This document shows, one piece after another, positions 1 through 6,019 of a stretch of DNA of 7,447 bases. Position 1 is the first letter of the stretch; each line of letters starts with the position of its first letter. Under the pieces are notes generated by a model. It did no database searches and had not been told where the DNA came from. It was given only the letters and a program-made list of their open reading frames with translations. This DNA comes from Geodermatophilaceae bacterium (GTDB lineage: Bacteria; Actinomycetota; Actinomycetes; Mycobacteriales; Geodermatophilaceae). The stretch is taken from positions 1 through 7,447 of the forward strand of contig JACCXW010000222.1 of the NCBI GenBank assembly GCA_013696785.1, read 5' to 3'. The position numbers were made by a program, and so were the translations under genes.

Positions 1-21
1 ATATTGAGCTTGGTCTGAGGT

Positions 22-43
22 CGGATTGCTAACGGATTGCTAA
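22..43. repeat. Two tandem copies of an 11-bp direct repeat
   Basis: The unit CGGATTGCTAA occurs twice back to back (22-32 and 33-43) and is followed by a partial third start (CGAACGG). It lies about 45 bp past the stop codon of the integrase remnant, so on the integrase strand it is immediately 3' of the gene. Short direct repeats near integrase genes can be arm-type integrase sites or excisionase sites. That role is inference here, and a chance or replication-slippage duplication is equally possible. Nothing else is recognisable in positions 1-85. Confidence 0.5.
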
Positions 44-85
44 CGAACGGTTCCGAACACGAGCGCGGCGACCGTCTCCGCTGCC

Positions 86-622
86 TCACCGTGGCAGCGC
101 CGGGGACACATGCGAGTACGTGTCCAACGTGATGCTGATCGAGGCGTGCCCGAGGCGTTCCTGTACGACCTTCGGGTGCACGCCGGCCGCTAGGGCCAGC
201 GTGGCCCATCCGTGACGCAGATCGTGCAGGCGGATCTTCGGTAGCCCAAGCTGGCGCGCGCGTTCGGTGAATGACCGGGAGAACCGTTCCGGGTGCAGCG
301 GGCTCCCGTCCACCTTGGCAATAACGAGATCGTGGTCCCGCCATCCCGCACCGATCATGAGCCGCTCGGCCGTTTGCGCCTTCCGATGCTCACGTAACCC
401 GGCGATGGTCACCGAGTCGAGCGTGACGGACCTGCGACCCTTCGCTGTCTTCGGCGACCCGAAGTGCACCTCGTGGTTGACCGTCACGACGGTCTGCCGG
501 ATCGCGGCCCGGCCCGCTGTCAGGTCAAGGTCGGCCCACCGGAGGCCGAGCGCTTCACCCCGCCGCATCCCGGTTGTGGCGAGCAGTGCACAGCAGGGCA
601 TTCGTGCGTCACGACCCGCTGC
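86..622 (-). pseudogene. Tyrosine recombinase/phage integrase, C-terminal catalytic domain only (5'-truncated remnant)
   Basis: This is the catalytic half of a phage-type tyrosine integrase, which cuts and rejoins DNA at attachment sites. Counting from the ATG at 599-601 (171 aa), the whole active-site set is visible: Arg13 in TGMRRGEALGLRW, Lys51 in SPKTAKGRR, His126-x-x-Arg129 in LHDLRHGWATL, His152 in LGHASISITLDTYSHV, and the nucleophile Tyr162. The frame stays open a little further upstream, to 622, where an in-frame TGA (623-625) closes it. The N-terminal SAM-like/core-binding domain, normally about 150-200 residues before this point, is absent: betC ends at 700, leaving no room for it. 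The ATG at 601 falls inside the conserved helix before the first catalytic Arg and is probably not a native start. The gene is therefore best read as a decayed or rearranged remnant marking an old integration or recombination event. A truncated catalytic-domain protein could in principle still be made, but I see no clear ribosome binding site. Confidence 0.85.
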
Positions 623-625
623 TCA

Positions 626-699
626 CCGGCACCGGAGCGGTGGATCCGGGTTAAGCCGCATGAGCAGGCCGCAAGGTCGCGCTCGATGACCTGACTACC
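626..699. other. Junction between integrase remnant and betC; no gene
   Basis: These 74 bp separate the integrase remnant from the betC stop codon. On the minus strand the integrase frame past the TGA reads LMRLNPDPPLRCR, bounded by another stop (TAG on the minus strand, 695-697). A neighbouring frame reads VIERDLAA. Both faintly resemble the inter-domain linker of actinobacterial integrases but are too short to assign. No convincing stem-loop terminator for betC was seen here. Confidence 0.4.
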
Positions 700-2262
700 T
701 CAGATCACGCCCTGGTGCTCCGACGGCGGCCGCGGATAGCGACGCTCGGCTTCCACCAGGTTCAGGTTCAGGTGATTGCGCATGTACTGGTTCGCGCTGT
801 CCGGGAGCGGTACGTGCTCCCAGGGTGCATACCGGCCGATGCGCAGCGCCCGGTCGACCACGCGACGGGCCCGCTGGCTGTCCACGACCTCGGCGTGGAT
901 GCGCTCGGGGTTCCAGTGTCGATCGATCTCCGCGCGAAAGTTTCCGGCGGTCGTCGCGAGATGGGGCTCGGCGGCCAGATTCCGCAACTCGTCGGGATCG
1001 GCTCGCAGGTCGAACAGCTGCGGCCCGTCCGGCGCAGACCACACGTACTTGTACTGCTGGCGGCGGATCATGAAGATCGGAGCGACCGCCCCTTCGCCGA
1101 GGTACTCCCCCAGGACCGTTCGGTCGGGATCGCCATCACCGTGCAGCTGAGGCAGCAGGCTGGCGCCATCGATGACGTGTCCGAGGTCGTCTGTAGCGTC
1201 GCCGCCTCCCAGGTCGACCAGCGTCGGCAGTACGTCGTACAGGGAGACCGGGTCGGTCACCGTCAACCCTTGGCCGGCGCCGGGTGCGGAGATGATCAGC
1301 GGGATCCGGGTCGCGGGTTCGAGGAAGGACATCTTGTACCAGAGGCCTCGCTCGCCGAGGAAGTCTCCGTGATCGGCGGTGAACAGCACGACCGTGTTGT
1401 CTGCCATCCCGGTCGCGTCAAGCGTTTCGAGCAGCAGAGCGAGCCAGTCGTCGAGATAGGAGATGGCCGCGTAGTACGCGTGGCGGGCGTTGCGGACCAT
1501 GGCGTCGGTGATCTCGACGGCGTCCATCGCCGACACGGCCCGTAGGCGGGTGCTGTGCGGATCGGCCTCGACTTCGGCCACCCCGAGCCGCGGCATATCG
1601 ATGTCCGAGTGGAGGTAACGGTCCCAGTACCGCTGGCGCATCGCGTATGGATCGTGCGGGTGGGTGAAGGACACCGTTAGCAGCCACGGCTGTTCGCGGC
1701 TGGTGCGCGCCACGTCGCGGAGCTCACGCACGGCCTGAAAGCCGACCTCGTCATCGAAGTCCAGCTGATTCGTGGCCTCCGCGACACCGGCGTTGACCAC
1801 GCTGTCCATGTTGTGGAACCACCAGTCGAACCGACCGTCGGGATCCGCCCAGTTGGGGGCCCAGCCGAAATCGGCCGGATAGATGTCGGTGGTGAGCCGC
1901 CGCTCGAAGCCGTGCAGCTGATCTGGGCCGATGAAATGCATCTTGCCGCACAGCGTCGTCCGGTAGCCGAGGGACCGCAGATGGTGCGCGAAAGTCGGCA
2001 CCGACGCCCGGAACTCCGAGGCGTTGTCGTAGGCGCCGATCCGGCTGTTGCGCTGACCGCTCATCATGGCGAATCGGGCCGGCGCGCACAGCGGGCTGTT
2101 CGAGTAGGCCGAGGTGAACAGGACACCGTTGCCGGCGAGCCGATCGATGGCCGGCGCCTGCACGACCGAATGCCCGTAGCTGGGCAGGTAGGACGCTGCC
2201 AGCTGATCGGCCATGACCAGCAGGATGTTGGGTTGCCGGGACACGGTGCCGTTCACCCCCAA
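700..2262 (-). CDS. betC: Choline-sulfatase (BetC), type I sulfatase
   Basis: This enzyme hydrolyses choline-O-sulfate to choline and sulfate, a cytosolic step that feeds the glycine-betaine pathway. The protein is 520 aa from the TTG at 2260-2262. Family BetC proteins are about 510 aa. Visible active-site elements are the metal-binding Asp19-Gln20 in LLVMADQ, the sulfatase signature Cys59-Ala-Pro-Ala-Arg63 whose Cys should become formylglycine, Lys107 and His109 in GKMHFIG, His201/His203 in FTHPHDPY, Asp297-His298 in TADHGD, and Lys310. Stretches such as GPDQLHGFERRLTTDIYP and the C-terminal NQYMRNHLNLNL...RRYPRP match choline-sulfatases specifically rather than arylsulfatases, including the choline-sulfatase C-terminal domain. 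No signal peptide is seen. The start is uncertain: a GTG at 2242-2244 would give 514 aa, MSRQPNILL, closer to known BetC N-termini, with GGGGG about 11 nt upstream. The gene is divergent from the importer genes, which implies shared control. Arylsulfatase is the alternative, but much less likely. Confidence 0.93.
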   Translation of the reverse strand: MGVNGTVSRQPNILLVMADQLAASYLPSYGHSVVQAPAIDRLAGNGVLFTSAYSNSPLCAPARFAMMSGQRNSRIGAYDNASEFRASVPTFAHHLRSLGYRTTLCGKMHFIGPDQLHGFERRLTTDIYPADFGWAPNWADPDGRFDWWFHNMDSVVNAGVAEATNQLDFDDEVGFQAVRELRDVARTSREQPWLLTVSFTHPHDPYAMRQRYWDRYLHSDIDMPRLGVAEVEADPHSTRLRAVSAMDAVEITDAMVRNARHAYYAAISYLDDWLALLLETLDATGMADNTVVLFTADHGDFLGERGLWYKMSFLEPATRIPLIISAPGAGQGLTVTDPVSLYDVLPTLVDLGGGDATDDLGHVIDGASLLPQLHGDGDPDRTVLGEYLGEGAVAPIFMIRRQQYKYVWSAPDGPQLFDLRADPDELRNLAAEPHLATTAGNFRAEIDRHWNPERIHAEVVDSQRARRVVDRALRIGRYAPWEHVPLPDSANQYMRNHLNLNLVEAERRYPRPPSEHQGVI

Positions 2263-2290
2263 CTTTTACCGCAGATCGACGGACTCTTTC

Positions 2291-2298
2291 TCTATACT
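2291..2298. promoter_or_regulatory. Candidate overlapping -10 elements in the divergent betC/transporter intergenic region
   Basis: The 91-bp gap between betC and the first permease gene contains a small AT-rich island in otherwise GC-rich DNA. On the plus strand TATACT (2293-2298) resembles a -10 box facing the transporter. On the minus strand the overlapping TATAGA (2296-2291) faces betC. Neither has a good -35 at the usual spacing, so the call rests on position and composition. If real, the two promoters overlap almost completely and one regulator could switch both transcription units. No convincing palindromic operator was seen. Confidence 0.35.
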
Positions 2299-2340
2299 CG
2301 CACCTGCCCGTAGCCGGGGCGGCCGAGCGGTTGTGGCAGC

Positions 2341-2346
2341 GGGAGG
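2341..2346 (+). promoter_or_regulatory. Ribosome binding site of the first permease gene
   Basis: GGGAGG ends 7 nt before the ATG at 2354. It decides the start of the first permease: the frame is open further upstream, but that stretch is antisense to betC and has no comparable site. Confidence 0.75.
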
Positions 2347-2353
2347 CGACGAG

Positions 2354-2962
2354 ATGACCGTCTCCAGCTACCTCGAACGACGGTGGGACGTCGTACTCCA
2401 ACTGACACTGGAACACCTGATCGCAGTCGGGCTGGCGGTCGGCATCGCGACGCTCCTGGGGATAGCCCTCGCGATCCTCGTCTATCGCAACGACCGCGCT
2501 GTCGCGGTGCTGCTCGTTGTCGTCAACACCCTGTTCACGGTGCCGGCACTTGCCTACTTCGGTGCGCTGATCGTGATCGTGGGCCTCGGCTGGACATCGG
2601 CGATCACCGTGCTGGCCATCTACGCTCTGCTGCCCATCGTGCGAAACACCATCACCGGCTTGCGCGAGGTTGATCCCGCGGTCGTCCGCGCTGCCACCGG
2701 CATGGGGATGTCCAAGACCCAACGCCTGCTGCGGGTGGAACTTCCGCTGGCATACCCGGTGATCCTGTCCGGGCTGCGTGTGGCCACCGTCCTGATCGTG
2801 GGCATCGCCGCGATCGGGTCCTACGTCGCCGGGCCCGGGCTCGGAGAGCTGATCTTCAGCGGGCTGAGTTCGCTCGGGTCGGTGCGGGCGGTGCCTGAGA
2901 TCACCATCGGCACCGTCGCCATCGTGCTCGTCGCGCTCGTCCTCGACGCCATCCTCGCCTAG
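2354..2962 (+). CDS. Quaternary-amine ABC transporter permease (ProW/OpuCB type), C-terminus cut by an in-frame TAG
   Basis: This is an inner-membrane channel subunit of a glycine betaine/choline/choline-sulfate class importer (binding-protein-dependent transport permease family). From the ATG at 2354 it is 202 aa. Hydrophobic segments lie near residues 18-43, 50-77, 80-96, about 135-160 and 185-202. The cytoplasmic EAA loop that docks on the ATPase is residues 113-135 (AATGMGMSKTQRLLRVELPLAYP). TLFTVPALAYFGALI matches the conserved start of the core domain. The frame ends at TAG (2960-2962) directly after LDAILA. The next codons, in the same frame, read FGRLTTPRGLR and then TGA (2996-2998). 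That tail resembles the normal family ending, and the second permease here ends similarly (LLRPKGL). So about 11 residues appear to have been lost by a point change to amber, or by a sequencing error. All membrane segments remain, so function is plausible. It is first in a four-gene operon. Confidence 0.9.
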   Translation: MTVSSYLERRWDVVLQLTLEHLIAVGLAVGIATLLGIALAILVYRNDRAVAVLLVVVNTLFTVPALAYFGALIVIVGLGWTSAITVLAIYALLPIVRNTITGLREVDPAVVRAATGMGMSKTQRLLRVELPLAYPVILSGLRVATVLIVGIAAIGSYVAGPGLGELIFSGLSSLGSVRAVPEITIGTVAIVLVALVLDAILA

Positions 2963-2994
2963 TTCGGGCGGCTGACCACACCCCGAGGACTGCG

Positions 2995-3036
2995 ATGACA
3001 CGCACCGAAGCCGACGCCTGCGGAGGCGAGCAGTGA
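2995..3036 (+). other. Possible 13-codon coupling ORF between permease and ATPase genes
   Basis: An ATG at 2995 with GAGG (2985-2988) 6 nt upstream opens a 13-codon frame, MTRTEADACGGEQ, ending at TGA 3034-3036. Its start overlaps, as ATGA, the TGA that would end the extended permease frame. Its stop overlaps, as GTGA, the GTG start of the ATPase gene. It also contains the GGAGG (3022-3026) that serves the ATPase. It may be a translational-coupling leader, a shifted remnant of the permease C-terminus, or chance. No homology can be claimed for so short a peptide. Confidence 0.3.
3022..3026 (+). promoter_or_regulatory. Ribosome binding site of the ATPase gene
   Basis: A perfect GGAGG lies 6 nt before the GTG at 3033. 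It supports that GTG over the internal ATG at codon 8 (3054), which has no comparable site. Confidence 0.75.
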
Positions 3037-4190
3037 GTACCCCCGGCGAGCCGATGATCCGCCTAGACAAGTTGACCAAGCAGTATCCGGGCCAGGAGGC
3101 GCCGGCGGTCGACGCGGTCGACCTCGCGGTGCCGACCGGTGAGATCGTGATCCTGGTCGGGCCGTCCGGCTGCGGCAAGACGACCACGCTGGAGATGATC
3201 AATCGGCTGATCGAGCCGTCGTCGGGGCGCATCTTCCTGGAGGGCGAGGACGTCACCCACGTCAACGCCGACCAGTTACGGCGCCGGATGGGCTACGTCA
3301 TCCAGCAGATCGGCTTGTTCCCTCATCAGACCATCGCCCAGAACATCGCCGTCGTTCCGCGCATGCTCGGCTGGAAAGACGCGCGGATCAACGATCGAGT
3401 GGACGAACTTCTGCACCTGGTCGGTTTGGACCCGGGCCGGTACCGCAATCGCTACCCCAAGGAGATGTCCGGCGGTCAACGCCAGCGCGTCGGTGTCGCT
3501 CGGGCCATGGCCGCCGATCCTCCGGTCATGCTCATGGACGAACCGTTCGGCGCAACCGACCCGATCACCCGTGAGCGGTTGCAAAACGAGTTTCTGCGCA
3601 TTCAGGAAGACATTCGCAAGACCATCGTGTTCGTCACGCACGACATCGACGAAGCGATCAAGATGGGCGACCGCATCGCGATCCTGGCGGAGGGTTCACA
3701 GATCGCCCAGTACGACACACCGGAGGCGATCCTCACCTCACCGGCCAGTGAGTTCGTCGAGCAGTTCCTTGGCTCGGGCATCCTGTTGAAGCGGCTGAAT
3801 CTTAGTCGGGTCGAGGACGTCCATGTCGCCACCGGTGAGTGGCCGACGATCGGGCCGGACACCACGTACGATCAGGCTCGCCAACACCTCCAGCAGTCCG
3901 GTCGTACCCATCTGCTCCTCCTGGACGCTCAGCGCCGACCGGACCGGTGGATCGCAGCGATCGACCTCGACCGTGACCGCGATCTGTCCATGGCCGGTAC
4001 CCGGGTGCAGGCCTGCGTCGACAGCCGCGCCACGCTGAACGACGCGCTGCAGGAGATGCTGCTCAACGCCAACGGTGTCGCTGTTGTCGTCGACCGCGAC
4101 GGCGTCTACGCCGGCACGTTGGATCTGGAGACGATCATCGCCGCGATCCGCGAGATGCGCTCGGGCACTGCGGTACCGGGTGACACATGA
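3033..4190 (+). CDS. Quaternary-amine ABC transporter ATP-binding protein with C-terminal CBS-like domains (ProV/OpuCA type)
   Basis: This is the cytoplasmic ATPase that powers the betaine/choline-type importer. It is 385 aa from the GTG start, close to OpuCA and actinobacterial ProV (about 380 aa). The order of motifs is Walker A GPSGCGKT (43-50), Q-loop Gln91 in YVIQQIGLFPH, ABC signature SGGQ (146-149), Walker B VMLMDEP (165-171, with Asp169 and Glu170), D-loop GATDP (173-177), and H-loop His203 in VFVTHD. IDEAIKMGDRIAIL after it is typical of the family. Residues from about 255 onward form a regulatory tail that looks like a CBS pair, clearest near 325-370 (SRATLNDALQEML ... GVYAGTLDLETIIAAI). 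In OpuA/OpuC systems the CBS pair senses ionic strength or c-di-AMP, so osmotic gating is likely here by inference. The D-loop has Thr175 where Leu is usual (SALDP/GALDP). The stop TGA overlaps the ATG of the second permease by 4 bp, indicating coupled translation. Confidence 0.95.
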   Translation: MSTPGEPMIRLDKLTKQYPGQEAPAVDAVDLAVPTGEIVILVGPSGCGKTTTLEMINRLIEPSSGRIFLEGEDVTHVNADQLRRRMGYVIQQIGLFPHQTIAQNIAVVPRMLGWKDARINDRVDELLHLVGLDPGRYRNRYPKEMSGGQRQRVGVARAMAADPPVMLMDEPFGATDPITRERLQNEFLRIQEDIRKTIVFVTHDIDEAIKMGDRIAILAEGSQIAQYDTPEAILTSPASEFVEQFLGSGILLKRLNLSRVEDVHVATGEWPTIGPDTTYDQARQHLQQSGRTHLLLLDAQRRPDRWIAAIDLDRDRDLSMAGTRVQACVDSRATLNDALQEMLLNANGVAVVVDRDGVYAGTLDLETIIAAIREMRSGTAVPGDT

Positions 4191-4969
4191 CGGTCCTCGC
4201 CGTCGGCAGCCAGGACAGCCGTGTCGTCGGTCGCGAGCGCCAGCTCCTGCGGCGCGCGCGCTACGTGGGCGTACCCGCTGCGGTCGCCGCTGCCTGCCTC
4301 GCCATGTACATCTACATACAAACCCAAGACCTCGACTCGATCGAGAGCCGCATCATCAACGCCCGCAACATCCGCACCGCGGCGTTCGAGCAGGTCGAGA
4401 TCGCTTTGTGGGCGACCGCACTGACCCTTGTGGTGGCCGTGCCGCTGGGCATGGCGCTCACCCGCCCGTGGGCGCGGCGGATATCACCGATCATCATCGC
4501 CGCGGCCAACATCGGGCAGGGCGTGCCGGCCATCGGCCTGCTCTTCTTCATCTACATCGTGCTCATCCGCAACGGCTCCAGCGCGACGATCTTCGGCATG
4601 GCGATCTATGCAGTGCTGCCAGTGCTGCGCGGCACCATGGTCGGGCTGCAGCAGGTGGATCGCGGCGTGATCAAGGCCGCGCGCGGAATGGGGATGAGCA
4701 AGCGGAGCGTGCTGCTCCGCGTCGAGATGCCGTTGGCCGTCCCGATCCTGCTCACCGGCGTCCGCACCGCGCTGGTGCTGACCGTGGCGACCGCCGTGCT
4801 CGCCGCGTTCATCGGCGGCGGCACCTTCGGGCTGTTGATCGTCAGCGGCCAGGCGCAGGGGCGGCCGCTCGCCGTGGCTGTGGGCAGTCTCGGAGCTGCC
4901 TCCCTCGCCATCCTGGCGGACTGGGTCGGGGGAATCGCGGAGGATCTGCTGCGGCCGAAGGGCTTGTGA
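4187..4969 (+). CDS. Quaternary-amine ABC transporter permease with extra N-terminal membrane segment (ProW/ProZ/OpuCD type)
   Basis: This is the second channel subunit of the importer, 260 aa. It starts at the ATG overlapping the ATPase stop (ATGA). Compared with the first permease it has an N-terminal extension of about 50 residues: a basic cytoplasmic stretch (RERQLLRRAR), one membrane segment (about 26-44), and a polar loop (45-65). The shared core follows, with membrane segments near 70-92, 100-127 and 133-150, the EAA loop at 164-186 (AARGMGMSKRSVLLRVEMPLAVP less its ends), and further segments to about 250. NIGQGVPAIGLLFFIYIVL is the conserved core stretch. The protein ends in LLRPKGL, equivalent to the TPRGL tail that the first permease has lost behind its TAG. 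Two non-identical permeases beside one ATPase is the usual arrangement for OpuC-like and mycobacterial ProXVWZ systems. A 53-bp gap containing no clear promoter or terminator separates it from the binding-protein gene. Confidence 0.95.
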   Translation: MTVLAVGSQDSRVVGRERQLLRRARYVGVPAAVAAACLAMYIYIQTQDLDSIESRIINARNIRTAAFEQVEIALWATALTLVVAVPLGMALTRPWARRISPIIIAAANIGQGVPAIGLLFFIYIVLIRNGSSATIFGMAIYAVLPVLRGTMVGLQQVDRGVIKAARGMGMSKRSVLLRVEMPLAVPILLTGVRTALVLTVATAVLAAFIGGGTFGLLIVSGQAQGRPLAVAVGSLGAASLAILADWVGGIAEDLLRPKGL

Positions 4970-5022
4970 CCAGGTCTCGCAGCAGACACAGTCAGCAAGA
5001 ACTCGACCCCGAAGGGACCACC

Positions 5023-6015
5023 ATGCAACGCACTCAGAACCGACTTCGGTGGATGGCACTGGCAGCCGTGTTCACGCTCGGGATCACCGCCTGCGGAGGT
5101 GACGAACCGGCGAGCCCGGGTTCCGGGTCATCGGGTGGTGGAAGTGGCGAGCTGATCAGCGACCAGTTTGACCTGTCCGGTGTCGAGATCCGGATCGGCG
5201 CGAAGGACTTCACCGAGCAGTTGATCCTCGGTCAGCTGGCCGCGCAGGCGCTGGAAGCCGCCGGTGCGTCGGTCGATCTCACCGAGAACCTGCCGAGCCC
5301 GGCGGGTGCGCGGGAGGCCCTGCTTGCCGGTGAGGTCGACGCCGCCTGGGAGTACACCGGAACGGCCTACATCAACTACCTCCAGCACGACACGCCGATC
5401 GACGACCCCACCGAGCAGTACGAGGCGGTGAGGGACGAGGACCTAGAGCAGAACAACATCTTCTGGACCGAACCAGCGCCGTTCGACGACACCTATGGCA
5501 TCGCCACCCGCCGGGACTTCGGCGACGAGAACAGCCTGGAGACCCTCGCGGACCTTGCCACGTTCGTCGAGGATAACCCCGACGAGGCGACGCTGTGCCT
5601 CGACAGCACGTTCGGCTCACGCGATGACGGAATCGTCCGGTTCGAGGACGCCTACGGAGTCACCTGGCCCGATGACCAGCAGACGGTCCAGGAGTTCGCG
5701 ATCATCTACCAGGCCACCGCCGACGGCGACCCCTGCAACTTCGGTGAGGTGTTCACCACCGACGGACGTATCCAGTCCCTGGACCTCGCACTGCTGGAAG
5801 ACACCGAAAGCGCCTTCATCAGCTACCTGTCCGCGGTCCAGATCGACAACGACTTCAACGAAGCCAACCCCGACGTCGCAGCCGTCATCGAACTCATCTC
5901 CGCCCCCATCGACGAAGCCCTGATGACGGCCCTCAACGCCCAAGTCGACGTCGACGGCGAATTCCCCGAGGACGCTGCCGCCCAGTATCTGCAAGACCAA
6001 GGCTTCATCGAGTAG
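5023..6015 (+). CDS. Quaternary-amine ABC transporter substrate-binding lipoprotein (ProX/OpuCC type)
   Basis: This is the extracellular ligand-capturing subunit of the importer, 330 aa, anchored by a lipid. The ATG at 5023 follows GAAGGGA (5011-5017). The N-terminus has a basic n-region, a hydrophobic core (10-20) and the lipobox Ile21-Thr-Ala-Cys24, so mature protein begins at Cys24. A Gly/Ser-rich linker (31-42) follows. The OpuAC-type domain begins near residue 54 with EIRIGAKDFTEQLILGQL, and includes WEYTGTAYINYL (109-120) and FGEVFTTDGRI (240-250), both typical of glycine betaine/choline/osmoprotectant binders. Aromatic residues such as Trp109, Tyr111, Tyr116 and Tyr119 are candidates for the cation cage. 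Cys192 and Cys238 could form a disulfide. The C-terminal half is strongly acidic. The ligand cannot be read from sequence alone. The adjacent betC suggests choline-O-sulfate, with choline or glycine betaine as alternatives. The longer open frame upstream is antiphase to the ATPase and permease genes and is not real. Confidence 0.95.
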   Translation: MQRTQNRLRWMALAAVFTLGITACGGDEPASPGSGSSGGGSGELISDQFDLSGVEIRIGAKDFTEQLILGQLAAQALEAAGASVDLTENLPSPAGAREALLAGEVDAAWEYTGTAYINYLQHDTPIDDPTEQYEAVRDEDLEQNNIFWTEPAPFDDTYGIATRRDFGDENSLETLADLATFVEDNPDEATLCLDSTFGSRDDGIVRFEDAYGVTWPDDQQTVQEFAIIYQATADGDPCNFGEVFTTDGRIQSLDLALLEDTESAFISYLSAVQIDNDFNEANPDVAAVIELISAPIDEALMTALNAQVDVDGEFPEDAAAQYLQDQGFIE

Positions 6016-6019
6016 CCGC

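Noticed and set aside
715..1545. A 276-aa plus-strand frame inside betC.
   Set aside because: It is a shadow of a gene whose active-site motifs are all on the other strand; no ribosome binding site or family motif.
700..2262. betC as a secreted arylsulfatase.
   Set aside because: There is no signal peptide, and the internal and C-terminal motifs match choline-sulfatases.
2213..2353. An upstream extension of the first permease.
   Set aside because: It is antisense to the betC 5' end and passes through the promoter region; GGGAGG correctly positions the ATG at 2354.
1751..3265. A 504-aa minus-strand open frame covering the 5' parts of betC, the first permease and the ATPase gene.
   Set aside because: It is antisense or out of frame to three well-supported genes. 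The VVLPQPDGPTR stretch is the well-known antisense shadow seen across ABC transporter genes, and the composition is low-complexity and charged.
4075..5022. An N-terminal extension of the binding-protein frame giving a 646-aa protein.
   Set aside because: The extension overlaps the ATPase 3' end and the whole second permease out of frame and is Arg/Ala-rich. A signal peptide with lipobox and a ribosome binding site place the true start at 5023.
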